Program-made: the position numbers and the translations under genes
Shown: piece by piece, positions 46,636 to 59,200 of the stretch
How positions within the stretch are numbered: the stretch's first letter is position 1
How the letters are laid out: every line of letters begins with the position of its first letter
Assembly: GCA_035771165.1 (NCBI GenBank)
Contig: JAWNZC010000108.1
Span: forward strand, 62,001 to 126,000
Direction: 5' to 3'
Origin: Paragorgia papillata
Lineage: Eukaryota; Cnidaria; Anthozoa; Scleralcyonacea; Coralliidae
DNA: 64,000 nucleotides
The notes under the pieces: model-generated
What the model was told of the DNA's origin: nothing
Databases searched by the model: none
What the model saw: only the letters and a program-made list of their open reading frames with translations

Positions 46636-48206
46636 TCAGCGTTCTTCGACTTGGATTTGATAAGGTTTCGGTGAAAGAGTCAAGAGATATTCTCCGTTAA
46701 AATCCAGGTTATTTTCATTGCTGGCCAAACGCAAACGAAATCTTTGAAGAATAGCAGCAAAAAACACAAATATCTCATCTTTGGCTAACCTCTCACCTAA
46801 ACAAGACCTGCCCCCAGTTGAGAAAGGCAAAAAACTTTGGTGTTTTGGTATAACGAAGTCACCATTCACGTCTAAAAATCTCCTGGGATTAAACTCGTGG
46901 GGCGAGGTCCAGTATTTCGGATCGTGGTGAATTGCCCATAAATTAACAAAAACGAAGGTTCCCTTGGGAATATCAAAATGACGCAATGACACTCTCTGTG
47001 TCGTGCTGTGCGGCAGTGAGATTGGAACGACACAACTCATGCGCAACACTTCATACAACGCCGCGTTGACATTTGGCAACATATCCCTATCGTTTAAACA
47101 CGGCAAACGATGCTTCCCGACAACGGCGTCCAGTTCCGATTGCAACACGATCTGCCAGTCGGGATGAACAGCTATAAACATTAATGCCCAACTCAAGGTA
47201 TTCGCAATTGTTTCAAAAGCTGCGCCAACTAGATCAGCTAAAATATAAACTAAATCTTTTTCTGTAATTCTCGACTCTTGGTCTGTCAGAGTTTTGTTGT
47301 AAGTCTCTAGGTTATCAAGTAAAGCATCTGTTAAACTTCTTGGAAAATCAACTTTTCTTTTTGCTTTGGTTTGACTAAAGAAACGTTGATGCATGTCGAT
47401 GAATTCTTGAAACATTTTTTTAATTTTCGTAAAATTGCCGATTGGCAATTTCTGAAGCCATGGAATTAAATCAGAGAGGTTCACGGGACTGCTGGTTTTC
47501 GTGAATTCGTCAACCATTTGGACGACTTTCATTGGCTCATCACCACTGAACTCAAAGTCTGCGTCGAAAAAAGATTTAAGAATAATATTTGCTGCTACAA
47601 GTCTGAGGAAAGACTTTGGATTGAATGGTTTTTCTTGATATTTGGAAAACTCGTTGAGAAGTTTTGTTGCTTCGTTGGCCAAGATACTGTCTAGCTGGTT
47701 AGTTTGATAAAAAGTTCTGTGCAGTGATCTGATCGTTAATTTACGTTGCCGCTCATATTTTGGACAAAAATCAATAAACAGTATTCCCAGACCAGCACGA
47801 ACTTTGGTAAGAGAGTAGAGTTGAGGTCGACCAGCGTACACACGCGAGTGTTTGACGAGAGTTTCCCGAACGCTTTCTATACTGTTTAGTACAATGGATG
47901 TGTAACTGCCAAACGTGATCGTTATGATGTCGCCGTACACTCGGGACATTCTCGTGAGCGACAGATGAGGATTGAAACCAAGCCAAAACAGAGATCCTAA
48001 AGACAAGAATTAGACCGAATATTAAAGTTCTCTTCTCACCATGCAAATTTTAGTCTTTGAGTATGTATACCTATGATTGGTAGGCCCCATGGCCCAGGTG
48101 GTAGTTTCTTCCATTTCCAGTGAAGAATGATTTGAACTATGCAAACTATAATGATAGTCAGAACTAACCAAACAATCCATGAATGTAGATTTATATAATA
48201 ATCCAT
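46636..48206 (-). CDS. Cytochrome P450, CYP2-clan, two exons
   Basis: Minus-strand exon 1 at 48071-48206 encodes MDYYINLHSWIVWLVLTIII, a membrane anchor, then KWKKLPPGPWGLPIIG, the proline hinge. Exon 2 at 46636-47996 joins in phase 1; 498 aa in total, a normal length. I-helix GAAFETIANT, K-helix EVLR, the FNPRRF segment, and the haem loop FSTGGRSCLG with its Cys are present. The overall pattern resembles CYP1/CYP2/CYP17 enzymes. The usual C-helix WxxxR tryptophan is Tyr here (KYERQRK). Expected function is ER monooxygenation with an unknown substrate. It belongs to a different clan from the nested P450 at 16.7 kb, so the two are not tandem duplicates. Confidence 0.92.
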
Positions 48207-51200
48207 CTTTTAACTGGACATAATCCAGAAATATATGAGATGTAAACTATAGAATCAGTGCAGCTCGTAGATCTGTAAGTTAAATTAAAATTGGTTAGAT
48301 GTTTGCAATATTTTTTTGCATGACTGGCTACACTAATAATGAACTTTATTGTCTAACTCCTCTCACCGTGCAGTCATGGAATCCCTGTGTGTAGTTTACT
48401 CTCATAAGTTTACTTTGCAAATGGCATGTCCAATCGTTTGTTTGTGATCTAACTGGAAAACTCAAGACTGATCTTAAGCAGTTTGTCAGCTGTCCTCCAA
48501 AGTAAAACTTGGCTTCCGTTTGAAACAACACAGTGACATTTCCTATAGCCACATGATGCATCGGAAATTACGGAATTGTTTTGTCTCCCAGCAACACGAC
48601 CATGCACTTTAATCTTCATTCAACTCCGATCTTCATTATACACTGGTCTTATTTCTCGTGAAAGGGCTTTGTTGTTCATTGCAAGGTTTCATCGGCTCAA
48701 ACCTCAATTTCGCCAATAACAAATTTGATCTAGGAGAACCGAGTGTGGGCTTTTCTCGTATTTGTGTGAGATTACAAACGTCGAGTTCTAGTGTTGCCTA
48801 CTCATGAGTGTAATCAAAGTGCATTCTATTTTCTTTAGTTTATATTTTTTCTTTAAACAACTCTCTGTCAGGGCAGGAGAAGTTTATTTAATGTTCCTCT
48901 GTGTAATATTGTAATATGGGGGGCAATAACGACTATATTTTGTCTAACACTCATCGTAATCGTCCAATCATACTCCCACTTGAACAACCGCACCTTAACA
49001 CATAAACATCCTGCCACTCTGAAACACTATGAATATACAATAACACTCGAAATATAACTTCGGTATATGGTTGTTCACAAGCAACAAAATCAATCAATTG
49101 AAATGTAAATTTAGACTGAAACTGCCAAAGAAAGTCACAGGTCACTGTCGTTGTGAAGGGAAGTCCTTCAGTCCTTCCTTTTGCTTTTGTCAGAATGATT
49201 ATATTCATAATTTACATCCTCATGTGCTGCCCGATAGTTCTACAGCACGAGAAAGGCTCTGGGCATGAGATTGATAGCTCAACGTGTATGTGCGAGTTCA
49301 AATTTCGTTTGAGTCAACATTTTTTTGATAATTAACTTAAATTACGAAACTTACTTTTTATTTTCTTTATATTTTCCTTCATGCAGTTTCATTTTATTTG
49401 TCTTTACAGCTTTAAAATTAATTACAGGATTAATTTTATTTCTAACAACGTCTGTCCGTCACAGCATTATAAATCTGCCTTGTTCTGTGAGATATCTTGG
49501 TTAGGCAACATATTCGTTGATTGTGTAGACGTATCTATGGTTACACCGCGTTTTTAAAATGCTAGCTGTTTTTAACTTTTAATTGCATGGGGTTGTTTTC
49601 TAATTTTAACAGCTCCAATTTGTATTTAAATTCTACATTTCTAAGTAGAGACATGCAAAGAATAGAAAGGTCTTTTATGCATGATTTTTGCGTGGGCCAT
49701 TTTAACGTCCTTTTCGATTCCGTCATTCTATCTAAGCTGTAAGTAATAGGATATGTAACGAAAAGATTCTAAATGATATCTTATCTTTAGTTCGTGAACT
49801 TTCGAACATTTATTTTAAGCTGAAGTAATCTTCTCATTAATTTTAAGTCATGCCTAGGCCTTGAGACATATCTTTTAAATCAATGACGTAATGTATTAAG
49901 AAAGATCAGTCTATATTTAGTCATTTCCGCTAGCTTTCTTATATAAAGAACTCGCTGGCACAAGCTTCTTGTCACAACAAAGTCAACGCAGTCGACTCCA
50001 GTGCTTTTAAAGTTAGTACAAACACTGCTTCTTTGCCGCGAGAAGATTTTTATAAGGTTGGTAGGACATTGTTTACTTAATATTGAAAGTAGATTTCTAC
50101 GTATAAGCTTTGTTTCGTTGTATGTAGTGATATAGAAAATTACTGAACTGTTGAGAGAACGAAATACTCATGTTTATTGGCCAGAGATGTTCATCAGAGT
50201 AACATTTCTGATTAATATGTTTAGCTTAGTGTTTGTAGTGCGACTGTAAGACGTCATGTTGTTTAGTAAAGCAGTTTCTGTGGATCAGTTTGTTACGTTG
50301 TGTTGGATTTAAATTAGGAATAGATTTTGTTTCTATAATTACTTGCTGAGGGCTAAAAAGATGAAAGGACTGGCTGAAAACGATTTTTCTAGATCCAGTC
50401 TCTGAACTATACATTAGATCTGTTATCAGCTATAGGATCAGTTAAAGATGGGTTTTTTTTATCTTAACTAATCTTAGACAAGATTCAGAATGTACGAAGT
50501 TTGTTCTTAATCATTTCCTTTAATCAATAGTTCATCGTCATGACGCACGCACAGGCATATGGTGTGGGATGATTCACACCGCTATATATAGCTATATATC
50601 ATGCAATTTGAGCGTATTAAAAAATATGTGACTTTGAAGGTTATTTATAGTTCTCAAATTTAACCTTTCTCTTTTTTCAAAGCTATAAGCAACTATATTT
50701 AAATGTTTGTCTCCAAAAAGTATTTTGAACGAATTTTTTCTGGCTTTCGTGAGAGATTTCGTGGTAGTATATATTTATCTCAATCTTTGAATTCTTACTT
50801 ACTATAGATCTTAAATGATGTATTTAATATCAGACAATAAGGCTTCCTCTATCATATCTGTGAATTAATATCATTTCTTTCATCAACACAGATGGGTTTA
50901 TTGTAATTCTTTCCGGCACATTTTACACTATACAAAAGACAATAGGTGTGATATAGGTTAGGTCTAATATCTTTAAGATCATTTGACGTTTTCCTGGCTT
51001 CTCTCGGCATCAAATCATGTTTGTGCGTTAATATATTGTGAATTGTTGCATGGTGGATTATATATTTGACCAAACATTGCAAGTACTGAAAGGTTTGAAT
51101 CCGAGATGTGTGTCATTGCTTGAATATTGTAATTATTGTTCTTCCGCATGACTTATTTTTAATACTGGATCCAGAACAGCAAAATGAAAAAGCTCAAAGA

Positions 51201-51467
51201 TTGACAATGACCAACGGCAATTGTGGTGACAGAGAACAACTGTATTTAAATTGTATATGACTACCAAACATGATTGAAATAATAATGCCGTCCTGTAGTG
51301 AAACGAAATATTGTTCTTTCTTCTTTAAAATATTAACAAATTGATTTGAAATCTTAACAAGGACGCTCATCTTCCCTCTTATCCTAACATCACACGCCAT
51401 TCGTGCTTATGACGTCATGTCATGCGTAAAACGCGTTTTAAACTATCCGTGTTTCTTTTCTCTTCAG
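48207..51467. other. Spacer between CYP2-clan P450 and Rho GTPase, with a possible Rho 5' UTR exon
   Basis: No protein exon recognised in 3.3 kb. Near 49940 there is TATATAAAG, followed about 100 bases later by GATAAG|GTTGGT (about 50056), and just before the Rho start TCTCTTCAG|GTCATC is a good acceptor (51467). This fits a non-coding first exon at about 49970-50056, but it is inference only. Confidence 0.35.
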
Positions 51468-51478
51468 GTCATCGTTTC

Positions 51479-52075
51479 ATGACATCTCCAACGAGAATCA
51501 AGCTGACCATTGTCGGTGATGGTGCGTGTGGTAAAACATGTTTACTTATAGTTTTCAAAGATGGAGTATTTCCATCAAACTATATTGCAACAGTTTTTGA
51601 AAATTACGTCAAATATTTGACAGTCGATCAAAAACCAATCGAACTTGTACTATGGGACACCGCTGGTCAAGAGGAATACGACAGCATACGGCCATTGTCT
51701 TATCCAGATACCAATGTTATATTGTTGTGTTACTCCATTGATTTCCCGGAAAGTTTTGCAAATATATCCAATAAATGGTTTGCGGAGCTGAAATGGTACT
51801 GTCCTAAGGTTCCTGTCATATTAGTTGGTTTAAAAAAGGACCTTCGAAACGAGAGAGGTGCTGAAACTTATCAAGAATTAAAACCAAAATTTGTTTCGTT
51901 TGAGGAAGGAAAGAAAATGGCTGAGACAATTGGAGCAGCGGCATTTTTAGAATGTTCTTCGTTGATGCATGATGGCGTCCAGGAGGTTTTTGACAGTGCA
52001 GTTAAAGCTGTGGTGAAACGCAACAAAAAAATGAAGCAGCGACTTCGAAAATATATTTGTTTTATCCCGTCGTAA
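51479..52075 (+). CDS. Atypical Rho-family GTPase
   Basis: Small GTPase of 198 aa in one coding exon. G1 GDGACGKT (13-20), switch I with Thr38 (ATVFENY), G3 DTAGQ (60-64) followed by YDSIRPLSYPDT, and LVG.KKDLRN are Rho hallmarks. Two features are unusual. The G4 motif is LKKD (118-121) instead of NKKD/TKxD, losing the residue that reads the guanine base. The C-terminus is basic (KRNKKMKQRLRKY) but ends ICFIPS, with Cys five residues from the end, so there is no CAAX prenylation box. I start at 51479 because a splice acceptor (51466-51467) lies just upstream and the preceding in-frame residues are intron-like. It is nearest to RhoA by eye; a Rac/Cdc42 assignment is less likely. It could be a divergent paralogue or a decaying gene. 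Confidence 0.88.
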   Translation: MTSPTRIKLTIVGDGACGKTCLLIVFKDGVFPSNYIATVFENYVKYLTVDQKPIELVLWDTAGQEEYDSIRPLSYPDTNVILLCYSIDFPESFANISNKWFAELKWYCPKVPVILVGLKKDLRNERGAETYQELKPKFVSFEEGKKMAETIGAAAFLECSSLMHDGVQEVFDSAVKAVVKRNKKMKQRLRKYICFIPS

Positions 52076-52080
52076 GGACT

Positions 52081-52275
52081 TCTTCACCAGTCCCCTGTTC
52101 TTCACCAACACTCTTCACCAGTCCCCTGTTCTTCACCAAGAGTCTTCACCAGTCCCCTGTTCTTCACCAAGACTCTTCACCAGTCGCCTGCTCTTCACCA
52201 AGACTCTTCACCAGTTCCCTGCTCTTCATCAAGACTCTTCACCAATGCCCTGCTCTTCACCGAGACTTTTTACCA
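52081..52275. repeat. 31-bp minisatellite just after the Rho stop codon
   Basis: Six to seven copies of TCTTCACCAGTCCCCTGTTC plus TTCACCAAGAC, decaying towards the 3' end, starting about 6 bases after the TAA. It is probably 3' UTR. Confidence 0.92.
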
Positions 52276-53017
52276 GTTCTTGGAAGCTTTTAATAAGTGC
52301 AGAGTACGTCATTTTCCGCCATTGACGTCATTTTCAGCCTTTTGAATTCTATTGAAAATAGACAAAAGCTAAGACAATAAACGAAATTGAAAAGAATTCA
52401 AAAGAAAAATTGAAAAGAAATGACGTGAAAAGGTGAAAATTACGTATTCTATACTTATTGAAAGGGTCTGTGTGTGGGAGAATGATTATTATATTAACCT
52501 TTTTCAGTCATTTTTTGTGACTTTGAAGTAGTGTTTCATTTCAGATAATTCTTATGAAACTTGGAAAAAAACTTACAAATCTTGCAAAGTATCTTGGACA
52601 CTAAGTCCGTATTAAGTTTTTTTGGGGTGTATTGTAGTTTATTGCAGAGAGAATTAAACTGACTTTAAAATAACAACTACTATATCTTTCTTTAACTGAG
52701 AGGATTTTACGTAATTGTGTAAATAATGTATTAAAATGTACTGGCTTTATTTATAAATAACTGACGAATTAAAAATTCTTTAATATAAATTTTTATACGC
52801 CCTACGCTATCCTGTTTTACCAGCACACCACTGATACTTTTCTGTATTCTACGATACACTAGTACCATGTTGTATTGTACTGTACAGCACAGTGATGTAC
52901 ATCATTTGCATGCTGTATTGCACTGTATATAACTATACAACCTGATACTGAACTGTATTGTAACTATTGTACTGTACACCACAGCGACATATCGTGCTGT
53001 GCTGTATGTACTTTATA
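52276..53017. other. Spacer between Rho and PM20D1
   Basis: AT-rich. GTACTGTA/TACAGCACAG words recur at 52850-53000. No exon found. Confidence 0.4.
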
Positions 53018-53165
53018 TAGGTTGTGTCTTACGCACGCTGTGATTGGTCAGTTACCATGTTTATGCATCGTCTCAAGGGAGTTTGAGAGAATTCGAAAGT
53101 GCCTTATATGTAAATCCGCGGTTCTGGTGACTGGTTCACTGATAAACTTTCGAATTCTCCCAACT
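53018..53165. mobile_element. Interspersed foldback repeat, copy 2, in the PM20D1 promoter region
   Basis: TAGGTTGTGTCTTACGCACG, GTGATTGGTCA and the inverted pair GAGAATTCGAAAGT..ACTTTCGAATTCTC match the element at 12291-12510. It ends 48 bases before the PM20D1 start codon and contributes an inverted CCAAT motif. Confidence 0.75.
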
Positions 53166-53212
53166 GCGTAACTACCTCGTACCCAGGGTCTTATCGTCGC
53201 TCCCCCGAAAAT

Positions 53213-56200
53213 ATGGCTCCTTTGCAGAGTGGATTATTAAATGTTGGCATCGCAACACTTTCAGTTGTTTCTGTACTCACACTTTTCCTCATTCGAGGAG
53301 TTCTTAAAAGCTCAAAAGAACAGCAAAAGAGTAAGAGTTCTAAAAGAACGAAAAATATTGAATATATCGCTGTGAATGAAGAAGTTTTGAGCAGGTTTTC
53401 CAAAGCTATTCAATGTCAGACCATATCGTGGGACAATGGCAAGACAAGTTCTGAAGAATTCTTGAAGTTACATGCATTGCTAAAAGAAGGCAAGTCTCTT
53501 CTAATGAACTGTAGGATTATTTAAACAAGCCTTTCAGTGTAAACAGGGGCCAGACTGTAAAGTTTTTTTTCTGCGCGGGGAACGTTAAATAATAATACAA
53601 TTTCTGCGCGGGCGGCGGGGTATATATACGCACGGGTCGTCAGGCACGTCCATCTAAGGGGCCCCAGAAGCATGTGACCCGTAATTTTTTGAATTCTATT
53701 GTCTTACTTGGAGATGGGATTTCCGGCATTCTGAGAGCATTTTGAGTGAAATCCGGACTAAACTATGTGTATTAACAGCATATCTTGTCAAAATTGTTAA
53801 TTTCTCAGTATAAATCGCGGATTGAGTGACCGCACTAAATTTTGCGCGGGCGGATTTAAATCACGAACCAAATATTACAGTCTGGAACAGGGGGGTTAAT
53901 AATGCCAAAGAAAATAAGACATGTCTGAGGGCACCCCCCTGGATAATTTTTCAGCTATGCTAGTTTTTGAAATCTGTAGTTCTAGAAAATATCCAAAACC
54001 CCCTATGGAAGGCAATTTGTCTTGTACACCTCCCTCCTGGACTTTCCTACAAAATAATCAACCATTGAACTATGACCACTCTTGGTGTCAAACACCCCCC
54101 TCCCCCTTTAAATAACCATGTAATTTAATAAATTATTTATTAACCTCGGTTACTCAGTGTATACAGGAAAATATCTGATCTAAGTCTTTGTGTGAACCTT
54201 GCCTACCGCTTGGTCTGTACTGGTGTTAAGACCTTCAGGTGTACAAAATATTTTCTCGTACAGACCTCACTCTCAATTAATAACTTCTTATAATCTAGCA
54301 TTTCCTACAGTTTATTCATCACCATTGGTGACATGTGAAGTGATCAACAACTACAGTCTGTTGTTCACTGTGAATGGAAGTGACCCAACTCTTAAACCTT
54401 ATCTATTAATATCTCACTTGGATGTTGTACCAGTTACTGGTCAAAACTGGGATGTACCTCCATTTTCTGGACTGATTAAAGATGAATTTATTTGGGGCAG
54501 AGGAACGCTGGATGTCAAGAATGGTGTCATGGTATGTCAGCACTAGTGTAGGGAACCACCCATTACTGCCTAGGATGGCTGAGGGCTCTTGGCAGTACCG
54601 TAAATAGGTTAATAGAACTTTCACTATAGCTCTTGTTTTGAGAGTACTCACAATCTTAAAATGAATACAGTGTATGTTTGTTAATCAACACAGGGCTCAT
54701 TAGAAGCTTTAGAGTTTCTTTTAAAAACTGGCCACTGCCCTAGAAGAGGGTTCTTTCTGTCTTTTGGTCATGATGAAGAGGTACAGTCATTATCAGTTTT
54801 AAATACAATATCATTCACCTCTCTTGCCATAAAATATAAATATCTCTACATGCATATTTACAATACAGTATGGTATGACCATATAGTGTACAGACTACAA
54901 TACTGTATATTTATAATTTGAAATATATTTTAGTACAATATCATTCACCTCTCTTGCCATAAAATATAAATGTCTGTACATGCACAATATTGTTACATGT
55001 CTTACATATTTACAATACAGTATGGTATGACCATACAGTGTAGTGAAGTATGGTACTGGACAGTACAGTACAGTACAATACACTAGACTACAATACTGTA
55101 TATTTATAATTTCAAATATATTTTAGTACAATATTTATATGATAATTTGGATTCCTAGGTTTCTGGTCATAATGGAGCTTATGAAATTGCAAAAGAACTA
55201 ATGTCGCGTGGTGTTAGCTTAGAATTTATTCAAGATGAAGGTTTAATGATTCTTGATGGTATATTTCCTGGAATCAATAAGTTGGTAGCCACGTATGTAT
55301 TATTGTTTCCAGGGTTACAGTCAAAATGGAAATACCTTCCCACTTCTTCTTCTGTAGTTTGTTGCATATTACTGTATTTCTGTAGCCACTACCAAAGCCT
55401 GAGAAATTCTTTTGTTGAAAACTGTACATAAATAGTATAATTTAGCTTTAACAAATCGATACCAACAGATGAATATACATCAAGAATTGGCGACTTTTAT
55501 CACTAGACTTTCCTCACACTTCAGTAGCAGCTACAGAAATACAGTGATACACAACCTACAGAAGCAGACGTGGGAAGGTCTTTCCATTCTGACTGTAATA
55601 AAGAATAATATCAACAAGTAAAGCTGCAGAGTTTAATAAATAAAAGAACTGGAGGATTGCATTCATTTTGAAAGAAGAAATTCAAACAAAACAACTCGGG
55701 TCAATACATTGCAATCTTGTTCAGGTTGAATAACTTTATCTGAGAGATTAGCAATGTTTAGTTGTGTTCTAACTTAGTCTTCTCTTCATAGAATTGGTAT
55801 AGCAGAAAAAGGTTACCTGTGTGTTCAACTGACAGTAGAGTCGTCAGTTGGTCATGCATCAATGCCTCCTAGAGAAACTAGTATTGGTATTCTGGCTAAT
55901 GCCATATCAAGGTACACTACTGTAATCATACGCATTAACAATAATTATATTCACCCAAGAGAAAGAGCCTTGGTTGGTTTTGGATAGGCTGTCAGTGAAA
56001 AGGTTAAATTTTGGGCAAATATGATTTTGTGTTGTTGTGGATGGGATATTAAATCTGGTCAAAAAATGGCTTAAACTCTAGCATAAAGATCAGCTTCCAA
56101 AAAAACAAATGTTGATTGTGATTTATGAAATATATTTTAATAATTATGTAGACTTGAAGCTAGTCCTATGCCTTCAACATTTGGTTGTGGGCCTGAAGAA

Positions 56201-59200
56201 GAAATGTTTCAACGTCTTTCATCAGAGGTTCGTCTTTTATCTGAAGCTGCGTGTCCAGAGTTGAATCAGAAATGGTTTTGATTATGCACGAACGAACGAA
56301 CGAACAAACCATCAAACGAACGAACGAAAGAACGAACAAACCATCAAACGAACGAACGAACGAACGAACGAACGACCGACCGACCGACCGACCGACCGAC
56401 CGACCGACCGACCAACCAAACGAACGAGCGAACGATCAAACGAGCGAACGATCAAACGAACGAACGATCAAACGAACGAACGATCAAACGAACGAATGAA
56501 CGATCAAATTAACGAGCGAACGATCAAACGAACGAACGATCAAACGAGCGAACGATCAAACGAACGAACGATCAAACGAGCGAACGATCAAACGAGCGAA
56601 CGATCAAACGAACGATCGAACGATCAAACGAACGAACGATCAAACGAGCGAACGATCAAACGAACGAACGATCAAACGAGCGAACGATCAAACGAACGAA
56701 CGAACGAACGATCAAATTAACGAACGAACGATCAAACGAGCGAACGATCAATTGATCAAACGAGCGAACGATCAATTGATCAAACGAGCGAACGATCAAA
56801 CGAACGAACGATCAAACGAGCGAACGATCAAACGAACGAACAGTGGCGTAGGAAGCAAGTTGATCTTGGAGGGGCACAGCTTCAAAATGGCAATTTGTTC
56901 AGAGGGTAGGACTTCAAAAGGGCGCTTCAAACACATGTTTTATGATAAAAAGGGCACTTTTCTTTTGCAAAAGGGGCACTTTACGACAAAGTTGGGGAGG
57001 TACATGCCCCGTTTTCCCCCCGATTCCTACGCCCCTGCGAACAAACGATCAATTGATCAAACGAGCGAACAAACGAACCATGCAGCGAACAAACGAACGA
57101 ACGATCAAAGGAGCGAACGTCATCATACGAACGAACGATCAAACGAACGAACCAAAAATGTTTATGATTTGAATTCTTGTTGCAGTTTTCCTATCCGCTA
57201 AAAATTATTACATCCAACTTGTGGTTATTCAGGCCTGTTCTGGCGTGGTAAGTGGAAATATTATTGTCACCGCCGCCATAATATAAAACGTGGGAGTATA
57301 TAAGATCCAATTTGGTTCTTTGATCGTTCTCTTTCCAGAATTTCATTTTTCCCCATTCTCAGAAAACTCTGGCCAAACTCCTGATAATTGATGTATTGTT
57401 CTAGGTTTCTAAGTCGCAAAGTTTCAACCAATACCTTAGTGCGCACTACTATTGCTGTCACAGAGATAAATGGAGGGACAAAAGTAAGTTTAGAGGAAGG
57501 GCCTGGGTTGCAAGGATCCCGTCCATGCCTGTTAATATGATACAATAAACAAAGAGAAAACATATATCGATTCTGCGTTCTGCCTCCCTGACGAGTGAGT
57601 GGTCCTTTTATTTAACGACTTTGAGGCTTGAGCTATCCGCTGGTAACAGTCGTTAGAAGATTTTATGTTTCCGATGTCTTTCTTTGTGGTAGACCTTCGT
57701 CAAGCTCAAATTATCAGAAAAGATTTCTGAGCTCCCATGCGGAGATCGGACCTGCATACTTCTAATGACCAGCGAAGATAGTAGGTTCAATTCCTGTATG
57801 GGACTTAAAAACATTTTCTGAGTATGTCAGCTTCTAGTCGACTAAACGTCTGTTAGATACGCTTCAAACGTCGTTCTTCTCATGCGCCGAACCTAATACA
57901 AGCATTAAGTGCGGCAGAAGAGCGACGTTTGAATCCAATTAAGAGCGGCAGATTGTATTACGAGCGGCAGATTGTATTAGGAGCTGCAAGGCCTGTCGCA
58001 TTATGCGACGTAGGAGCGACTCTGTTTCAAACGTCGAGCTTCTCAGGTGCCGAACCTAATGCATAAATTATTTTAATGTATTATCGCTGCCACTGATCAT
58101 GCGGAATGTTTTTGCCAAGTTTTTAATAGTTTGAGGAATTAGGTTCGACGAATTAAGTTCGACGTTTTAATAGAGGCTGCTCCAGAGCCGCTCCAACGTC
58201 GAATCTATTTTATTAGGTTATGAGAAGAGCGACGTTTGAAACGAGCTTTATATATTACACAAATTCGTACATGCATGACGTACTACAAGTGTTTAACGTC
58301 TTTTTGTTTGTCTCAGAAAAATGTCATTCCAGTGTCTGCAACAGCGTCGTTGAATATCAGAATTCATCATGGTGATACCCCTGATTCTGTAAGTCTTAAA
58401 TAAAAGTTGTACAACAAAATTGTATCATTGCCGTGAAACGTCGAAATTCATGCGTGGACGCAACGCTTGTAGATCATGAAGAGGCGGGAATTTATATTAG
58501 GTTTTGTAGAGAGCAACGTTATTCTAAAATGCAAGAACGAATCAGAACCAATCATTTAGAGTGATAAATATTCGAAATAGCGCTTCCGAAAAAGTTACTT
58601 TGTCAACCTTTTTTTTAGTCAATTTTTTTGTCAATCTTTATTGTGCTTGAATACATACAATTTGTTTAGGTTGTTCAGTATTTACGATGTTGCATCAAGG
58701 ATGAACGTGTTCAGATCAAAATTCGGGAAGAAAGGTCTCCATCGCCAATTGCATCATGTAATAACAATAGTTTTGGTTATAATGCCATTGTATCTAGCGT
58801 ACTTGATATCTTTCCTGACGTTGCCATAGCACCAGGTTTGTCAAATAATAGAACAATTGCTTCAATTCTTGTAATTCCTATGATTCTGTTATGATTTTGT
58901 ATGATCCTGCATGTATGATTCTGTATGCTTCTACATGATTCTATATGATTCTGTATTATCCTGTATGATTCTGTATTATCCTGTATGATTCTATATGATT
59001 CTGTATTATCCTGTATGATTCTGTATTATCCTGTATGATTCTATATGATTCTGTATGATCCTGCATTATAATTTTATATGATTCTGTATTATTCTATATG
59101 ATTCTGTATGATCCTGTATGATTCTATATGATTCTCTATGATTCTCTATGATTCTCTATGATTCTATATGATTCTGTATGATTCTGTATGATTCTGTATG

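Noticed and set aside
51422..51478. N-terminal extension of the Rho frame (MRKTRFKLSVFLFSS..)
   Set aside because: Contains a pyrimidine tract and AG acceptor (51466-51467); Rho proteins start just before the G1 motif, so the start at 51479 is preferred.
56251..57201. Arg/Thr/Asn-rich frames ([15 protein letters not shown] type)
   Set aside because: CGAA/GATCAAACGA satellite translated; interrupted by a hAT element.
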